Below, piece by piece: positions 47,387 to 56,395 of a DNA stretch of 64,000 nt. How positions within the stretch are numbered: the first letter of the stretch is position 1; each line of letters opens with the position of its first letter. The translations under genes and the position numbers were made by a program. The DNA is taken from positions 56,992 to 120,991 of the forward strand of contig NZ_LQQO01000007.1 in NCBI RefSeq assembly GCF_001619955.1, written 5' to 3'. The DNA is from Sphingomonas hankookensis (GTDB lineage Bacteria > Pseudomonadota > Alphaproteobacteria > Sphingomonadales > Sphingomonadaceae). Below the pieces are notes generated by a model, which was not told where the DNA came from, did not search any database, and worked only from the letters and a program-made list of their open reading frames with translations.

Positions 47387-49324
47387 ATGTCGAGCTGCCG
47401 GCTAGCCGTGCTGTTGAGCGCCGGATGGCTCGCTTTTGCGGGTCCGATGGCGTTCGCGCAGACCCCGCCGGCCGCGCAGGAAACCCCGCTCGATCCGAAT
47501 GCGCCGCTGACCGACCTGCCCGATATCGGCGTCGCCTGGCCCGATCTGTCGACCGCGCCGACCGACCCGACGCTCGCCACCGGGCCGCAGCGTGCCGGCG
47601 GCGAATATCGCTATAATTACCGCATCACCGGCATTGACGAGATCAACAACGACCTGTTCCGCCAGCGGTTCAACGAACTCTCGACGTTGCGCGCGAACGA
47701 AGGCGAACCGTCGAACGCGGCGCAGATCGACCGCCGCGCGCGCGAGGATGCCCGGCTGCTCGACGACCTGCTGCGCAACGAAGGCTATTTCGACGCCCGC
47801 ATCGCGACCAGCGTCCGGCCCGAAGGCGACCGGCTGATCGTGTATCTGGAGGTGGAGCCGGGCCAGCTCTACCGCTTCGCGCAGGTCCGCACGCCAGGTA
47901 TTGCGGCGGCGGGCGAGAAGGCCGGCGACCTGCGCACGGCATTCGGCCTCAAACCCGAAGCACCGGTACAGGGCGACACGGTGGTTGCGGCGCAGGAAAA
48001 GCTGGAGACGACGATCGGGCGCGAAGGCTTTCCCTTCGCCAAGGTCGGCGATCCGCAGATCACCGTCGACCATGCGACCCGCACCGCGACGATCGAGGTC
48101 GACGTGCAGCCGGGCGGCGAGCGGCGGTTCGGGCGGATCGTCGCCCGGCCCAACCGCATCTTCGATGGCGATCATGCGCAGGACATCGCCCGGTTCAAGC
48201 CCGGCGAAACCTATGATTCGGCGCTGGTCGACGATCTGCGCCGCGCGATCGTGCAGACCAGCCTCGTCTCGCAGGTGCGGCTGACCCCGGTCGAGGGACA
48301 GGCGCCGGGCACGGTCGACCTCGACCTCGCGATGGAGCCGGCGCCGCCGCGCACCATCGCCGGCGAAATCGGCTATGGCACCGGCGAAGGCGCGCGGGTC
48401 GAGGCGAGCTGGACCCATCGCAACCTGTTCCCGCCCGAAGGCGCGCTGACGCTGCGCGGCGTGATCGGCACCCTCGAACAGGTGGCGGCGGTCACCTTCC
48501 GCCGCAACAATTTCCATGGTCGCGACCGGGTGCTGACCGCGCAGATGGCGGCGACCCACCTGGTGCGCAACGCGTTCGAGGCGAACACGCTGTCGCTGTC
48601 GGGCAGCCTCGAGCGACAGACCAACATCTTCTTCCAAAAGACCTGGACCTGGTCGCTGGGCGGGGAACTGGTCGCGACCGACGAACGCGACGTGATCGTC
48701 GCGACCGGCGAACCGCGCCGCCGCACCTATTTCATCGGCGCCTTGCCCAGCAGCCTCAACTATGACGGCTCGGACGACCTGCTCAACCCGACGCGCGGCT
48801 TCCGCCTGGGCGGGCGGATCAGCCCCGAATTGTCGCTGCAGGGCAATGTGTTCGGCTATACCCGTGCGCAGATCGATGCGAGCGTGTATCGTCCGATCAC
48901 CGGCCGGGTCGTGCTGGCGGCGCGTACCCGGATCGGGTCGATCCTCGGCGCGCCGCGCGATGCGGTGGCGCCGTCGCGGCGCTTCTATGCCGGCGGCGGC
49001 GCGTCGGTGCGCGGCTATGGCTTTCAGGATATCGGTCCGCGCGATCCCAACAACGATCCGATCGGCGGCCGCAGCCTTGCCGAATTCTCGCTGGAGGCGC
49101 GGGTCAAGGCGTTCGGCAATTTCGGCGTCGTGCCGTTCCTCGATGCCGGCAACATCTATACCTCGACGCTGCCGCGCTTCACCGGCATGCGCTACGGCGC
49201 CGGGGTCGGCGTGCGCTATTACAGCAATTTCGGTCCGATCCGCGTCGATGTCGGGACGCCGATCAACCCGCAGCGTGGCGACCCGCGCGTCGCGGTCTAT
49301 GTCTCACTGGGGCAGGCATTTTGA
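47387..49324 (+). CDS. tamA: Autotransporter/outer membrane assembly protein TamA
   Basis: 645 residues. Omp85-family outer membrane protein. Signal peptide MSSCRLAVLLSAGWLAFAGP (cut after AFAQ), three POTRA domains (about residues 70-330, e.g. DARLLDDLLRNEGYFDARIA) and a 16-strand barrel ending in Phe (VAVYVSLGQAF). The Omp85 loop motif is VRGYGFQDIGP. Works with TamB across the periplasm in outer membrane protein or lipid assembly. The next gene is tamB, its start overlapping the tamA stop, which supports the TamA rather than BamA assignment. AGGACG ribosome site before 47387. Confidence 0.95.
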   Translation: MSSCRLAVLLSAGWLAFAGPMAFAQTPPAAQETPLDPNAPLTDLPDIGVAWPDLSTAPTDPTLATGPQRAGGEYRYNYRITGIDEINNDLFRQRFNELSTLRANEGEPSNAAQIDRRAREDARLLDDLLRNEGYFDARIATSVRPEGDRLIVYLEVEPGQLYRFAQVRTPGIAAAGEKAGDLRTAFGLKPEAPVQGDTVVAAQEKLETTIGREGFPFAKVGDPQITVDHATRTATIEVDVQPGGERRFGRIVARPNRIFDGDHAQDIARFKPGETYDSALVDDLRRAIVQTSLVSQVRLTPVEGQAPGTVDLDLAMEPAPPRTIAGEIGYGTGEGARVEASWTHRNLFPPEGALTLRGVIGTLEQVAAVTFRRNNFHGRDRVLTAQMAATHLVRNAFEANTLSLSGSLERQTNIFFQKTWTWSLGGELVATDERDVIVATGEPRRRTYFIGALPSSLNYDGSDDLLNPTRGFRLGGRISPELSLQGNVFGYTRAQIDASVYRPITGRVVLAARTRIGSILGAPRDAVAPSRRFYAGGGASVRGYGFQDIGPRDPNNDPIGGRSLAEFSLEARVKAFGNFGVVPFLDAGNIYTSTLPRFTGMRYGAGVGVRYYSNFGPIRVDVGTPINPQRGDPRVAVYVSLGQAF

Positions 49325-52300
49325 CCGACGAACCCGTCGCAGCGTCGCCGCCGGTCGTGGCGAAGCGCCGTATCGGCTGGGGCCGGCGGCTGGCGCAGCT
49401 GGTGTTGGCGATCATCGTCCTGATCGCCGGGCTGCTGGTGCTGATCGACACCGGTCCCGGCCACCGGCTGATCGCGAACCGCATCGCGACGATGAAGCCC
49501 GCCAACGGCCTGCGCTATCGCATCGGGCGGATCGACGGGTCGATCTATACCCGCGCACGGCTGATCGACGTGCGGATCTATGATTCCAAGGGCCTGATCC
49601 TGCGCGCACCGCTGGCCGAACTCGACTGGCGGCCGTGGGAATTCGTGTCGAACCGGCTGTCGATCAACAGCCTGACCATTCCGCGCGCGATCCTTGCCAA
49701 ACTGCCGCAGCCGACGCCGACCGGGCGCAAGACGCCGATCCTGCCGAGCTTCGACATTCGCATCGGCCGGCTGAGCGTCGAGCGGCTGGAACTGGCCAAG
49801 GCGGTCACCGGCACGCCGCGGATCGGCAAGCTGGCCGGGCAGGCGGATGTCCGCTCGGGCCGGGCGCTGGTCGACCTCGCGCTCGATATCGCCGCCAGCG
49901 ACCGGTTGCGCCTGCGCCTCGACGCCGAACCGGATCGCGACCGGTTCGACGTCGACGTTCGTGCCCGCGGGGCGGGCGACGGGCTGCTCGCGACGGCCAG
50001 CGGTATTCGCCGCCCGTTGTCGGTCGAGATATCGGGCGACGGGCGCTGGTCGGCATGGGACGGGCGGGCGGTCGCCGATGCCGGTCGTGCGCGGATCGTC
50101 GACCTGACGCTGGGTGTACGCGCCGGTCGCTATACGCTGGGCGGGACGCTCGCCCCGTCATCGCTATTGCAGGGCAAGCTCCAGCGGTTGACCGCCCGCC
50201 AAGTCCGCGTGACCGGCAGCGCGACCTTCGCCGACCGCCGCATCGACGGCGTGCTGGCGTTGCGCAGCGCTGCGCTGGCGATGGAAGCGGACGGCATCGT
50301 CGATCTCGGCACCAGCGCGTTCCGCGACCTGCGGCTGCGCGCACGGCTGCTGCGTCCGGCGGCGATGTTCCCGAACATGACCGGGCGCGACATCGAACTG
50401 CGCGCGATCCTCGACGGCGAATTCTCGACTGCGCGCTTCGACTATCGCCTGCGTGCGGCCCGACTGGCGTTCGATCAGACCGGGTTCGAACAGGTGGTGG
50501 CTGCCGGGCAGGGACGTTTTTCCAAGGCGCCGGTGATCGTGCCGATCCGGCTGGCGGCGGCGCGCGTGACCGGGGTCGGCGATGTTGCGGGCGGTATCCT
50601 GCGCAACCTGTCGGTGACCGGCAAGCTCGCGGTCGATGCCCGGACGCTGGTCGGCAACGACCTGATCGTCCGCTCCGACAAACTTAACGGGCGGATCATG
50701 CTGACGCTCGACCTGACCACCGGCCGCTACGAGGTCGGGATCAGCGGCGCACTGCAACGCTATCTGATTCCGGGACTGGGGCTGGTCGATGTGCAGACCC
50801 GGCTGACGGCGGTGCCGATCCCCGGCGGCGGCACGCGGATCGTCGGCCGCGGCATGGCGCAGGTCCGCCGGCTCGACAACGGCTTCTTCCGCTCGCTGAC
50901 GCAAGGGTTGCCCCGGATCGAGACCGGGCTGGAGCGCGGCAATGACGGCATCCTCTATCTGCGCGGGTTGCGGCTCACGTCACCCGGCCTGACGCTGACC
51001 GGCATCGGCTATCGTCGCCGCGACGGCACCTTCCATTTCGAAGGCAGCGGACGGCAGGTGACCTATGGCCCGGTGCAGCTGGTCCTCGACGGCAATATCT
51101 CCAAGCCTACGCTCGACCTGCGCTTCGCCTCGCCCAACGCCACGCTGGGACTGGCGAATGTCGTCGCCCATCTCGATCCGACGGCGGAAGGCTTCGCCTA
51201 TCGTGCCCAGGGCAACTCGCGGCTCGGGCCGTTCACCGCCAACGGCCGTATCCTGTTGCCGAGCGGCGGCACCGCACGCATCGCGGTCGACGAACTGGAG
51301 GTCAGCGGCACCCGCGCCACCGGTGGCGTCGACATCGTCGCGGAAGGGTTCCTTGGCCGGCTGAACGTCGATGGCGGCGGCATTGCCGGCACGATCGACT
51401 TCGCGCCGCAGGGCAGCGACCAGCGGATCGACATCGCGCTCGACGCCACGCGCGCGCGCCTCGGCGTCGCCGGATCGGTGCGGCGCGCCCGGCTTGAGGC
51501 GGGCGTACTGCTCGCGGATGGCGGCACCACGCTCGACGCGACGATGACCGCGCAAGGGTTCCGGCGTGGCCAGTTGTCGATCCCGCGGCTGGCGGGCAGC
51601 GCGAAGCTGGTCGACGGCGTCGGCGAAGTCCGCGCCGCCATCGCCGGCTCGCGCGGTCGCGCCTTCTCGATCCAGAGCGTGACCCAGGTCACCGCCGACG
51701 AATATCGCATCAGCGCGCAGGGCACGCTGGACCGCCGGCCGTTGAAGCTCGAAACCCCGGCGGTGGTCCGGCGCGAAGGCGATGGCTGGCGGCTGGCACC
51801 GACCCGGTTCAGCTTTGCCGGCGGCACGGCGACGGTCGGTGGCGCGGTCGGGCCGGACACGACCGAACTGGCGCTGGACGTGACGCGCATGCCGCTGGCG
51901 GTGCTCGACATCGGCTATCCGGGGCTGGGGCTGAGCGGCAGCGCGTCGGGCAAGATCGCCTATGCCACGCGCGGCGATACCCCCAGCGGCCGGGTCGACC
52001 TGACCATCCGGGGCTTGAGCCGGTCGGGGCTGGTGCTGTCGTCGACGCCGATCGACGTCGGCGTGGCGGCAGTGCTCGACGCGAACCGCGCCGGCGTGCG
52101 TGCGGTAATGGCCAGCGGCGGCAGGACGATCGGCCGGGCGCAGGCACGCCTCGCGCCGTTGGGGCAGGGCGATCTCGCCACCCGGCTGGGCAATGCGCCG
52201 CTCTTCGCGCAGCTACGCTATGGCGGCCCGGCGGACACGCTATGGCGACTGACCGGCATCGAATTGTTCGACCTGTCCGGCCCGGTATCGGTCGGCGCCG

Positions 52301-53481
52301 ACGTGACCGGCCGACTGAACGACCCACGCATCCGGGGCGTGCTCCGTTCCAGCGGCGCGCGCATCGAAAGCGCGATCACCGGCACCGTGCTGACCGGCGT
52401 GGAGGCGCAGGGGCGCTTCGACGGATCGCGGCTGGTGATCGATCGCTTCGCGGCGAATGACGGTCGGCAGGGGCGGGTGACCGGCACCGGCGCGTTCGAA
52501 TTCGCCGCGGTGCGCGGCTTCGGCATCGACCTGTCGCTCACCGCCGACCGCGCGCGGCTCATCAATACCGACTCGATTGGGGCAACCGTCACCGGTCCGA
52601 TCCGCGTGCGCAGCGACGGCGCGGGCGGCACCATCTCGGGCGAGGTCCGGATGGATGGCAGCCGCTATCGCCTCGGCCGCGCGACCGCCACCGCGCCGAT
52701 CCCCCGCCTCAACATCCGCGAGATCAACCGCCCCGACGGCGATGACGAGGCGAGCGCGGCGGTGGTGCCGTGGAAGCTCGACCTGCGCGCCCGTGCGCCC
52801 GGCGGCCTGATCGTCACCGGCCTGGGTCTCACCAGCGAATGGTCCGCCGACCTCGCCATCACCGGCGAACCGACCAATCCGATCATCAACGGTCGCGCCG
52901 ATCTGGTCCGCGGCGATTATGAATTTGCCGGGCGGGAGTTTCAGCTTGATCGCGGGGCGTTGCGATTCAACGGCGAAAGCCCGGCCGACCCCGCGCTCGA
53001 CATCGTCGCCAATGCCGATACGCAGGGGTTGAACGCGACCATTCGTGTTGCCGGCACTGCCACGCGTCCGGAAATAAGTTTCCAGAGCGTGCCGGCGCTG
53101 CCCGAGGACGAATTGCTGTCCCGCCTGCTGTTCGGCACCTCGATCACCAACCTGTCGGCACCGGAGGCGTTGCAGCTGGCAGCCGCCGTCGCCGCGCTCC
53201 AGAATGGCGAGGGCGGGCTGAACCCGATCAACGCGGTGCGTCGTGCCGCCGGCCTCGATCGCCTGCGCATCCTGCCCGCCGACCCGCAGACCGGACAGGG
53301 GACCTCGGTCGCTGCCGGCAAATATCTGACGCGGCGTTTCTATGCGGAGATCGTGACCGACGGGCAGGGCTATTCCGCCACCCGGATCGAGTTTCAGGTC
53401 ACGCGCTGGCTGTCGCTGCTGGCGTCGATCTCCACCATCGGTCGGCAGAGCACCAACGTCCGCATCTCCCGCGATTATTGA
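49321..53481 (+). CDS. tamB: Translocation and assembly module protein TamB
   Basis: 1386 residues. One N-terminal anchor (LVLAIIVLIAGLLVLID), then a very long periplasmic beta-rich hydrophobic-groove body, and a C-terminal TamB/DUF490 domain (AGRYLTRR-like KYLTRRFYAEIVTDGQGYSA; FQVTRWLSLLASISTIGRQS). It spans the periplasm and is thought to carry lipids or assist TamA. The start is TTG at 49321, overlapping the tamA stop (TTGA); no ATG or GTG nearby gives the anchor. Ends with a typical Arg-Asp-Tyr tail. Confidence 0.95.
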   Translation: MTDEPVAASPPVVAKRRIGWGRRLAQLVLAIIVLIAGLLVLIDTGPGHRLIANRIATMKPANGLRYRIGRIDGSIYTRARLIDVRIYDSKGLILRAPLAELDWRPWEFVSNRLSINSLTIPRAILAKLPQPTPTGRKTPILPSFDIRIGRLSVERLELAKAVTGTPRIGKLAGQADVRSGRALVDLALDIAASDRLRLRLDAEPDRDRFDVDVRARGAGDGLLATASGIRRPLSVEISGDGRWSAWDGRAVADAGRARIVDLTLGVRAGRYTLGGTLAPSSLLQGKLQRLTARQVRVTGSATFADRRIDGVLALRSAALAMEADGIVDLGTSAFRDLRLRARLLRPAAMFPNMTGRDIELRAILDGEFSTARFDYRLRAARLAFDQTGFEQVVAAGQGRFSKAPVIVPIRLAAARVTGVGDVAGGILRNLSVTGKLAVDARTLVGNDLIVRSDKLNGRIMLTLDLTTGRYEVGISGALQRYLIPGLGLVDVQTRLTAVPIPGGGTRIVGRGMAQVRRLDNGFFRSLTQGLPRIETGLERGNDGILYLRGLRLTSPGLTLTGIGYRRRDGTFHFEGSGRQVTYGPVQLVLDGNISKPTLDLRFASPNATLGLANVVAHLDPTAEGFAYRAQGNSRLGPFTANGRILLPSGGTARIAVDELEVSGTRATGGVDIVAEGFLGRLNVDGGGIAGTIDFAPQGSDQRIDIALDATRARLGVAGSVRRARLEAGVLLADGGTTLDATMTAQGFRRGQLSIPRLAGSAKLVDGVGEVRAAIAGSRGRAFSIQSVTQVTADEYRISAQGTLDRRPLKLETPAVVRREGDGWRLAPTRFSFAGGTATVGGAVGPDTTELALDVTRMPLAVLDIGYPGLGLSGSASGKIAYATRGDTPSGRVDLTIRGLSRSGLVLSSTPIDVGVAAVLDANRAGVRAVMASGGRTIGRAQARLAPLGQGDLATRLGNAPLFAQLRYGGPADTLWRLTGIELFDLSGPVSVGADVTGRLNDPRIRGVLRSSGARIESAITGTVLTGVEAQGRFDGSRLVIDRFAANDGRQGRVTGTGAFEFAAVRGFGIDLSLTADRARLINTDSIGATVTGPIRVRSDGAGGTISGEVRMDGSRYRLGRATATAPIPRLNIREINRPDGDDEASAAVVPWKLDLRARAPGGLIVTGLGLTSEWSADLAITGEPTNPIINGRADLVRGDYEFAGREFQLDRGALRFNGESPADPALDIVANADTQGLNATIRVAGTATRPEISFQSVPALPEDELLSRLLFGTSITNLSAPEALQLAAAVAALQNGEGGLNPINAVRRAAGLDRLRILPADPQTGQGTSVAAGKYLTRRFYAEIVTDGQGYSATRIEFQVTRWLSLLASISTIGRQSTNVRISRDY

Positions 53482-53524
53482 CCCGCGGTCGAACCGGCTG
53501 CGCAACGATTGGCCGGGCGGTTCG

Positions 53525-53530
53525 TATAAT
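53525..53530 (+). promoter_or_regulatory. Perfect -10 hexamer TATAAT before atoE
   Basis: TATAAT at 53525-53530. No good -35 at 16-18 bases. If used, transcription would start near 53537, so the ATG at 53529 could not be the start codon and 53553 would. Confidence 0.4.
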
Positions 53531-53552
53531 GTCCGAACCACCGGAGACGCCG

Positions 53553-54977
53553 ATGACCGCCGCCGCCCCCGCCACCGATGGCCGCCTTGCCCGGATCGCC
53601 CTGCGCTTCACCGAATGGGCCGAACGCTGGTTTCCCGATGCCTTCGTGTTCGTCGCGTTGGCGGTGGTCGTCGTCGCCGCGGCGGTGCTGGCCAATGGCG
53701 CGCCGGTGGCGTCGGTTGCGAAGAGCTTCGGTGACGGCTTCTGGACGCTGATCCCGTTCACCATGCAGATGGTGTTCGTCACCATCGGCGGCTATGTCGT
53801 CGCGACCTCCGCGCCGATGCAGCGGCTGATCGATCGGCTGGCGCTGATCCCGAAGAGCGGACGCGGCGCAATCGGGCTGATCGCCATCGCTACGATGCTG
53901 TCCTCGCTGCTCAGCTGGGGCTTGAGCCTGATCTTCGGCGGCCTGCTCACCCGTGCAGTGGCGCGGCGGACCGAGTTGCGCATGGATTACCGCGCAGGCG
54001 GGGCGGCGGCCTATCTCGGCCTCGGCGCGACCTGGGCGATGGGACTGTCGTCGTCGTCAGCGCAGCTACAGGCGAACCCGGCCAGCCTGCCACCGGGGCT
54101 GCTGCCGATCACCGGCGTCATCCCGTTCAGCCAGACGATCTTCCTGTGGCAATCGATGCTGATCGCCGCGATCCTGGTCGTGGTGTCGACGGTGATCGCG
54201 GTCGCTTCCGCCCCCGGTCGCGACAGCGCGGTGACCGCGCAGGACATGGGGATCGATCCGGCACGCGAGGACGACGCACTGCCGCCGCGGACCCAGCCCG
54301 GCGAATGGCTGGAACATGCGCCGCTGCTGACCGTGCTGATCGGCCTGCTGGCGGCCGGGTGGCTGGTGCAGGAGTTCGCGCGGCAACCGTGGATGATCGC
54401 CATCTCCAACCTCAACACCTACAACTTCCTGTTCCTGATGGCGGGGCTGGTGCTGCACTGGCGGCCCAAACGCTTCCTGAACGCGCTCGCCCGGTCGGTG
54501 CCGGCGACGGCGGGCATCCTGATCCAATACCCTTTCTATGCCGCGATCGCCGCGATGATGACGACCGCCAGGAGCGCCGACGGATCGACCCTGTCCGACG
54601 TCATCGCCCATGCCTTCGTGTCGCTGAACACCGCCGAGACCTTCCCGATCACCATGGGCGTCTATTCGGCGATCCTCGGCTTCTTCATCCCCTCGGGCGG
54701 CGGCAAGTGGTTGCTGGAGGCGCCCTATGTGATGCAGGCGGCGAACGACCTGCAGGTCCATCTCGGCTGGGCGGTGCAGATCTACAATGCGTCGGAGGCG
54801 CTGCCGAACCTCATCAATCCGTTCTGGATGCTGCCCTTGCTGGGCATTCTCGGGCTGAAGGCGCGCGACATTGTCGGGTTCAGCTTCCTGCAGCTGATCG
54901 TCCACCTGCCGCTGGTGCTGTTCCTGCTCTGGGCGCTGGCGTTTACGCTGCCCTACACCCCGCCGGTCATGCCGTAG
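53553..54977 (+). CDS. atoE: Short-chain fatty acid transporter, AtoE family
   Basis: 474 residues with about 10-12 membrane helices. AtoE-type permease for acetoacetate, butyrate and related acids: MDYRAGGAAAYLGLGATWAM, GLSSSSAQLQANPASLP, FIPSGGGKWLLEAPYVMQAA, and NLINPFWMLPLLGILGLKAR. ATG 53553 is chosen for the GGAG six bases upstream; ATG 53529 overlaps a -10-like TATAAT. The stop overlaps that of the convergent phosphatase by 11 bases. Presumably feeds the short-chain acyl-CoA pathways that the leucine operon also reaches (acetoacetate is the other product of HMG-CoA cleavage). Confidence 0.9.
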   Translation: MTAAAPATDGRLARIALRFTEWAERWFPDAFVFVALAVVVVAAAVLANGAPVASVAKSFGDGFWTLIPFTMQMVFVTIGGYVVATSAPMQRLIDRLALIPKSGRGAIGLIAIATMLSSLLSWGLSLIFGGLLTRAVARRTELRMDYRAGGAAAYLGLGATWAMGLSSSSAQLQANPASLPPGLLPITGVIPFSQTIFLWQSMLIAAILVVVSTVIAVASAPGRDSAVTAQDMGIDPAREDDALPPRTQPGEWLEHAPLLTVLIGLLAAGWLVQEFARQPWMIAISNLNTYNFLFLMAGLVLHWRPKRFLNALARSVPATAGILIQYPFYAAIAAMMTTARSADGSTLSDVIAHAFVSLNTAETFPITMGVYSAILGFFIPSGGGKWLLEAPYVMQAANDLQVHLGWAVQIYNASEALPNLINPFWMLPLLGILGLKARDIVGFSFLQLIVHLPLVLFLLWALAFTLPYTPPVMP

Positions 54978-55917
54978 CGCGGGCGCGGACCGGGATCGAC
55001 GCGTTGTAGAGGCTGGCGCCGCGTTCGTCGCGCAGGTCGAACGACAACAGGTCCCCCGCGATCTGCACCATGCCGAAGCCGGCGGCGGCGCGGCAGAAGC
55101 GGGTGCCCTCGACCGGCTGCACCGGCCGTGCCTCCATGCCGCCGCCGCACTGGATCATGTCGATCCCGTCGCGACGGATATGCTGAAGGTCGTGGTCATG
55201 GCCCGCGATATAGGCCTGCACGCCGTGGCGGTTCAGGATCGGCAGCACCTGCGCGATGATCTCCGGCTGGTCGCCATGGCCGCTGCCGCCGGATCGGATC
55301 GGGTGGTGGCCGGTCACGATCTTCCACTTGGCACGCGACTGCGACAGCGCATGGTCGAGCCATGCCAGCTGCTGTTTCGTATCCTGGGACCGCGTGTTGC
55401 TGCCGATCACGCCGTCGTTGCTGCGATAGCGTTCGACGAAGGGCGAGGTATCGATCGCGAACAGATCGGCGTCGGCGCGGACCAGCGCCGCATCGGCGAC
55501 CTGATAATAGCGCGCCGGCATCCGCCACCGCTTGCTGCGCGCGGCATAATCGATCTGCGCCTGCGGGTTGCCGCGATAGTCGTGATTGCCGAGCAGCGCA
55601 TACCACGGCACCTGCAACGCCGGGTGGGTATAGACGCCCTCGAACACCGACTGCCACAGCGGATCGTCTACCGACGCGACGCCGTCGGTGTAGAAATTGT
55701 CCCCGATCGCCAGCACGAAATCGGCCTGTGCTGTTGCGGCGGTACGGCCCATCGCGGCGGCGACATGATGCTGTTCGGGGGTATCGCGCCCCCAGTCGCC
55801 GAGGACGGCGAAGGTCGCGCGGTTCGCACTCCGCGCGCGCGACGGCGTGACGCCCAGGCTGGCCGCGCCGATGGCGAACCCGCCGAGCAACGTGCGGCGG
55901 TCGAGGATGACGGTCAT
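54967..55917 (-). CDS. Tat-exported metallophosphoesterase, purple-acid-phosphatase-like
   Basis: 316 residues. Twin-arginine signal (ILDRRTLLGGFAIGAASLGV). Metallophosphoesterase motifs: AVLGDWGRDT, AIGDNFYTDG, LGNHDYRG, VTGHHPIRSGG, AGHDHDLQHI. The set resembles tartrate-resistant acid phosphatase (ACP5-like) rather than alkaline phosphatase. It should hydrolyse phosphomonoesters in the periplasm. 3' end overlaps the convergent atoE by 11 bases. Confidence 0.9.
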   Translation of the reverse strand: MTVILDRRTLLGGFAIGAASLGVTPSRARSANRATFAVLGDWGRDTPEQHHVAAAMGRTAATAQADFVLAIGDNFYTDGVASVDDPLWQSVFEGVYTHPALQVPWYALLGNHDYRGNPQAQIDYAARSKRWRMPARYYQVADAALVRADADLFAIDTSPFVERYRSNDGVIGSNTRSQDTKQQLAWLDHALSQSRAKWKIVTGHHPIRSGGSGHGDQPEIIAQVLPILNRHGVQAYIAGHDHDLQHIRRDGIDMIQCGGGMEARPVQPVEGTRFCRAAAGFGMVQIAGDLLSFDLRDERGASLYNASIPVRARATA

Positions 55918-56024
55918 GGGCGTTCCTGTTGACGGGCGAATGCGGGCCTTGGAGCATGGCGATGTGACGATTGTGTGGCGGTGAGGGTGAGGGGGGATCG
56001 CCTAATCCCCTTCACAATCAGCCC

Positions 56025-56105
56025 GTCACCCCAGCGAAGGCTGGGGTCTCTCGCGGCTCCTGCGGTGGGCTCGTACCGGGAGATCCCAGCCTTCGCTGGG
56101 ATGAC
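56025..56105. repeat. Paired palindromic repeat, family C
   Basis: 81-bp dyad from GTCACCCCAGCGAAGGCTGG to the inverted CCAGCCTTCGCTGGGATGAC. A second copy is at 61466. Part of the 478-base gap between the phosphatase and glnA. Confidence 0.85.
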
Positions 56106-56179
56106 GTTGGTGGGTGGGGCGGGCGAGCCGGCGTGCGCGGTTAGGGGGCGTTTGCGGTTATCGAAAGCCATCGTCCATC

Positions 56180-56217
56180 GTCACCCCGGACTTGATCCGG
56201 GGTCCCGCTTCTTCTTC
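56180..56217. repeat. Single family B palindrome half
   Basis: One copy of GTCACCCCGGACTTGATCCG continuing into GGGGTCCCGCTTCTTCTT, without its inverted partner. Located just beyond the glnA terminator. Confidence 0.75.
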
Positions 56218-56250
56218 GGCGAGCGTTATGCGTGGTAGATCGGACAATGG

Positions 56251-56281
56251 AAAAAGGCGCCGGAGCATGCGCCCGACGCCT
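56251..56281 (-). terminator. Intrinsic terminator of glnA
   Basis: On the minus strand AGGCGTCGG / CCGGCGCCT form a stem (one wobble) round a nine-base loop, followed by TTTTT. It lies about 115 bases after the glnA stop, so the transcript includes the four hairpins before it. Confidence 0.8.
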
Positions 56282-56295
56282 CTTATCCATCAGCG

Positions 56296-56395
56296 CGACG
56301 TGGCGAAGCCACGTCGTCGGTCCTCGCCGTAAGGCGAGGCCGGCCGACAGCACCGGTGGCACGCTTGCGTGCCACCGGTTGCCGGCACGGCAACC
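56296..56395. other. Four consecutive perfect hairpins in the glnA 3' UTR
   Basis: Listed from glnA outward: GGTTGCCG-GCA-CGGCAACC (56377-56395, ending at the base next to the stop codon), CCGGTGGCACGC-TT-GCGTGCCACCGG (56353-56378), CCTCGCC-GTAA-GGCGAGG (56322-56339), CGACGTGGC-GAA-GCCACGTCG (56296-56316). All arms are perfect. None has a T run; the real terminator follows. They may protect the mRNA from 3' decay or act as regulator/processing sites. Confidence 0.75.
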
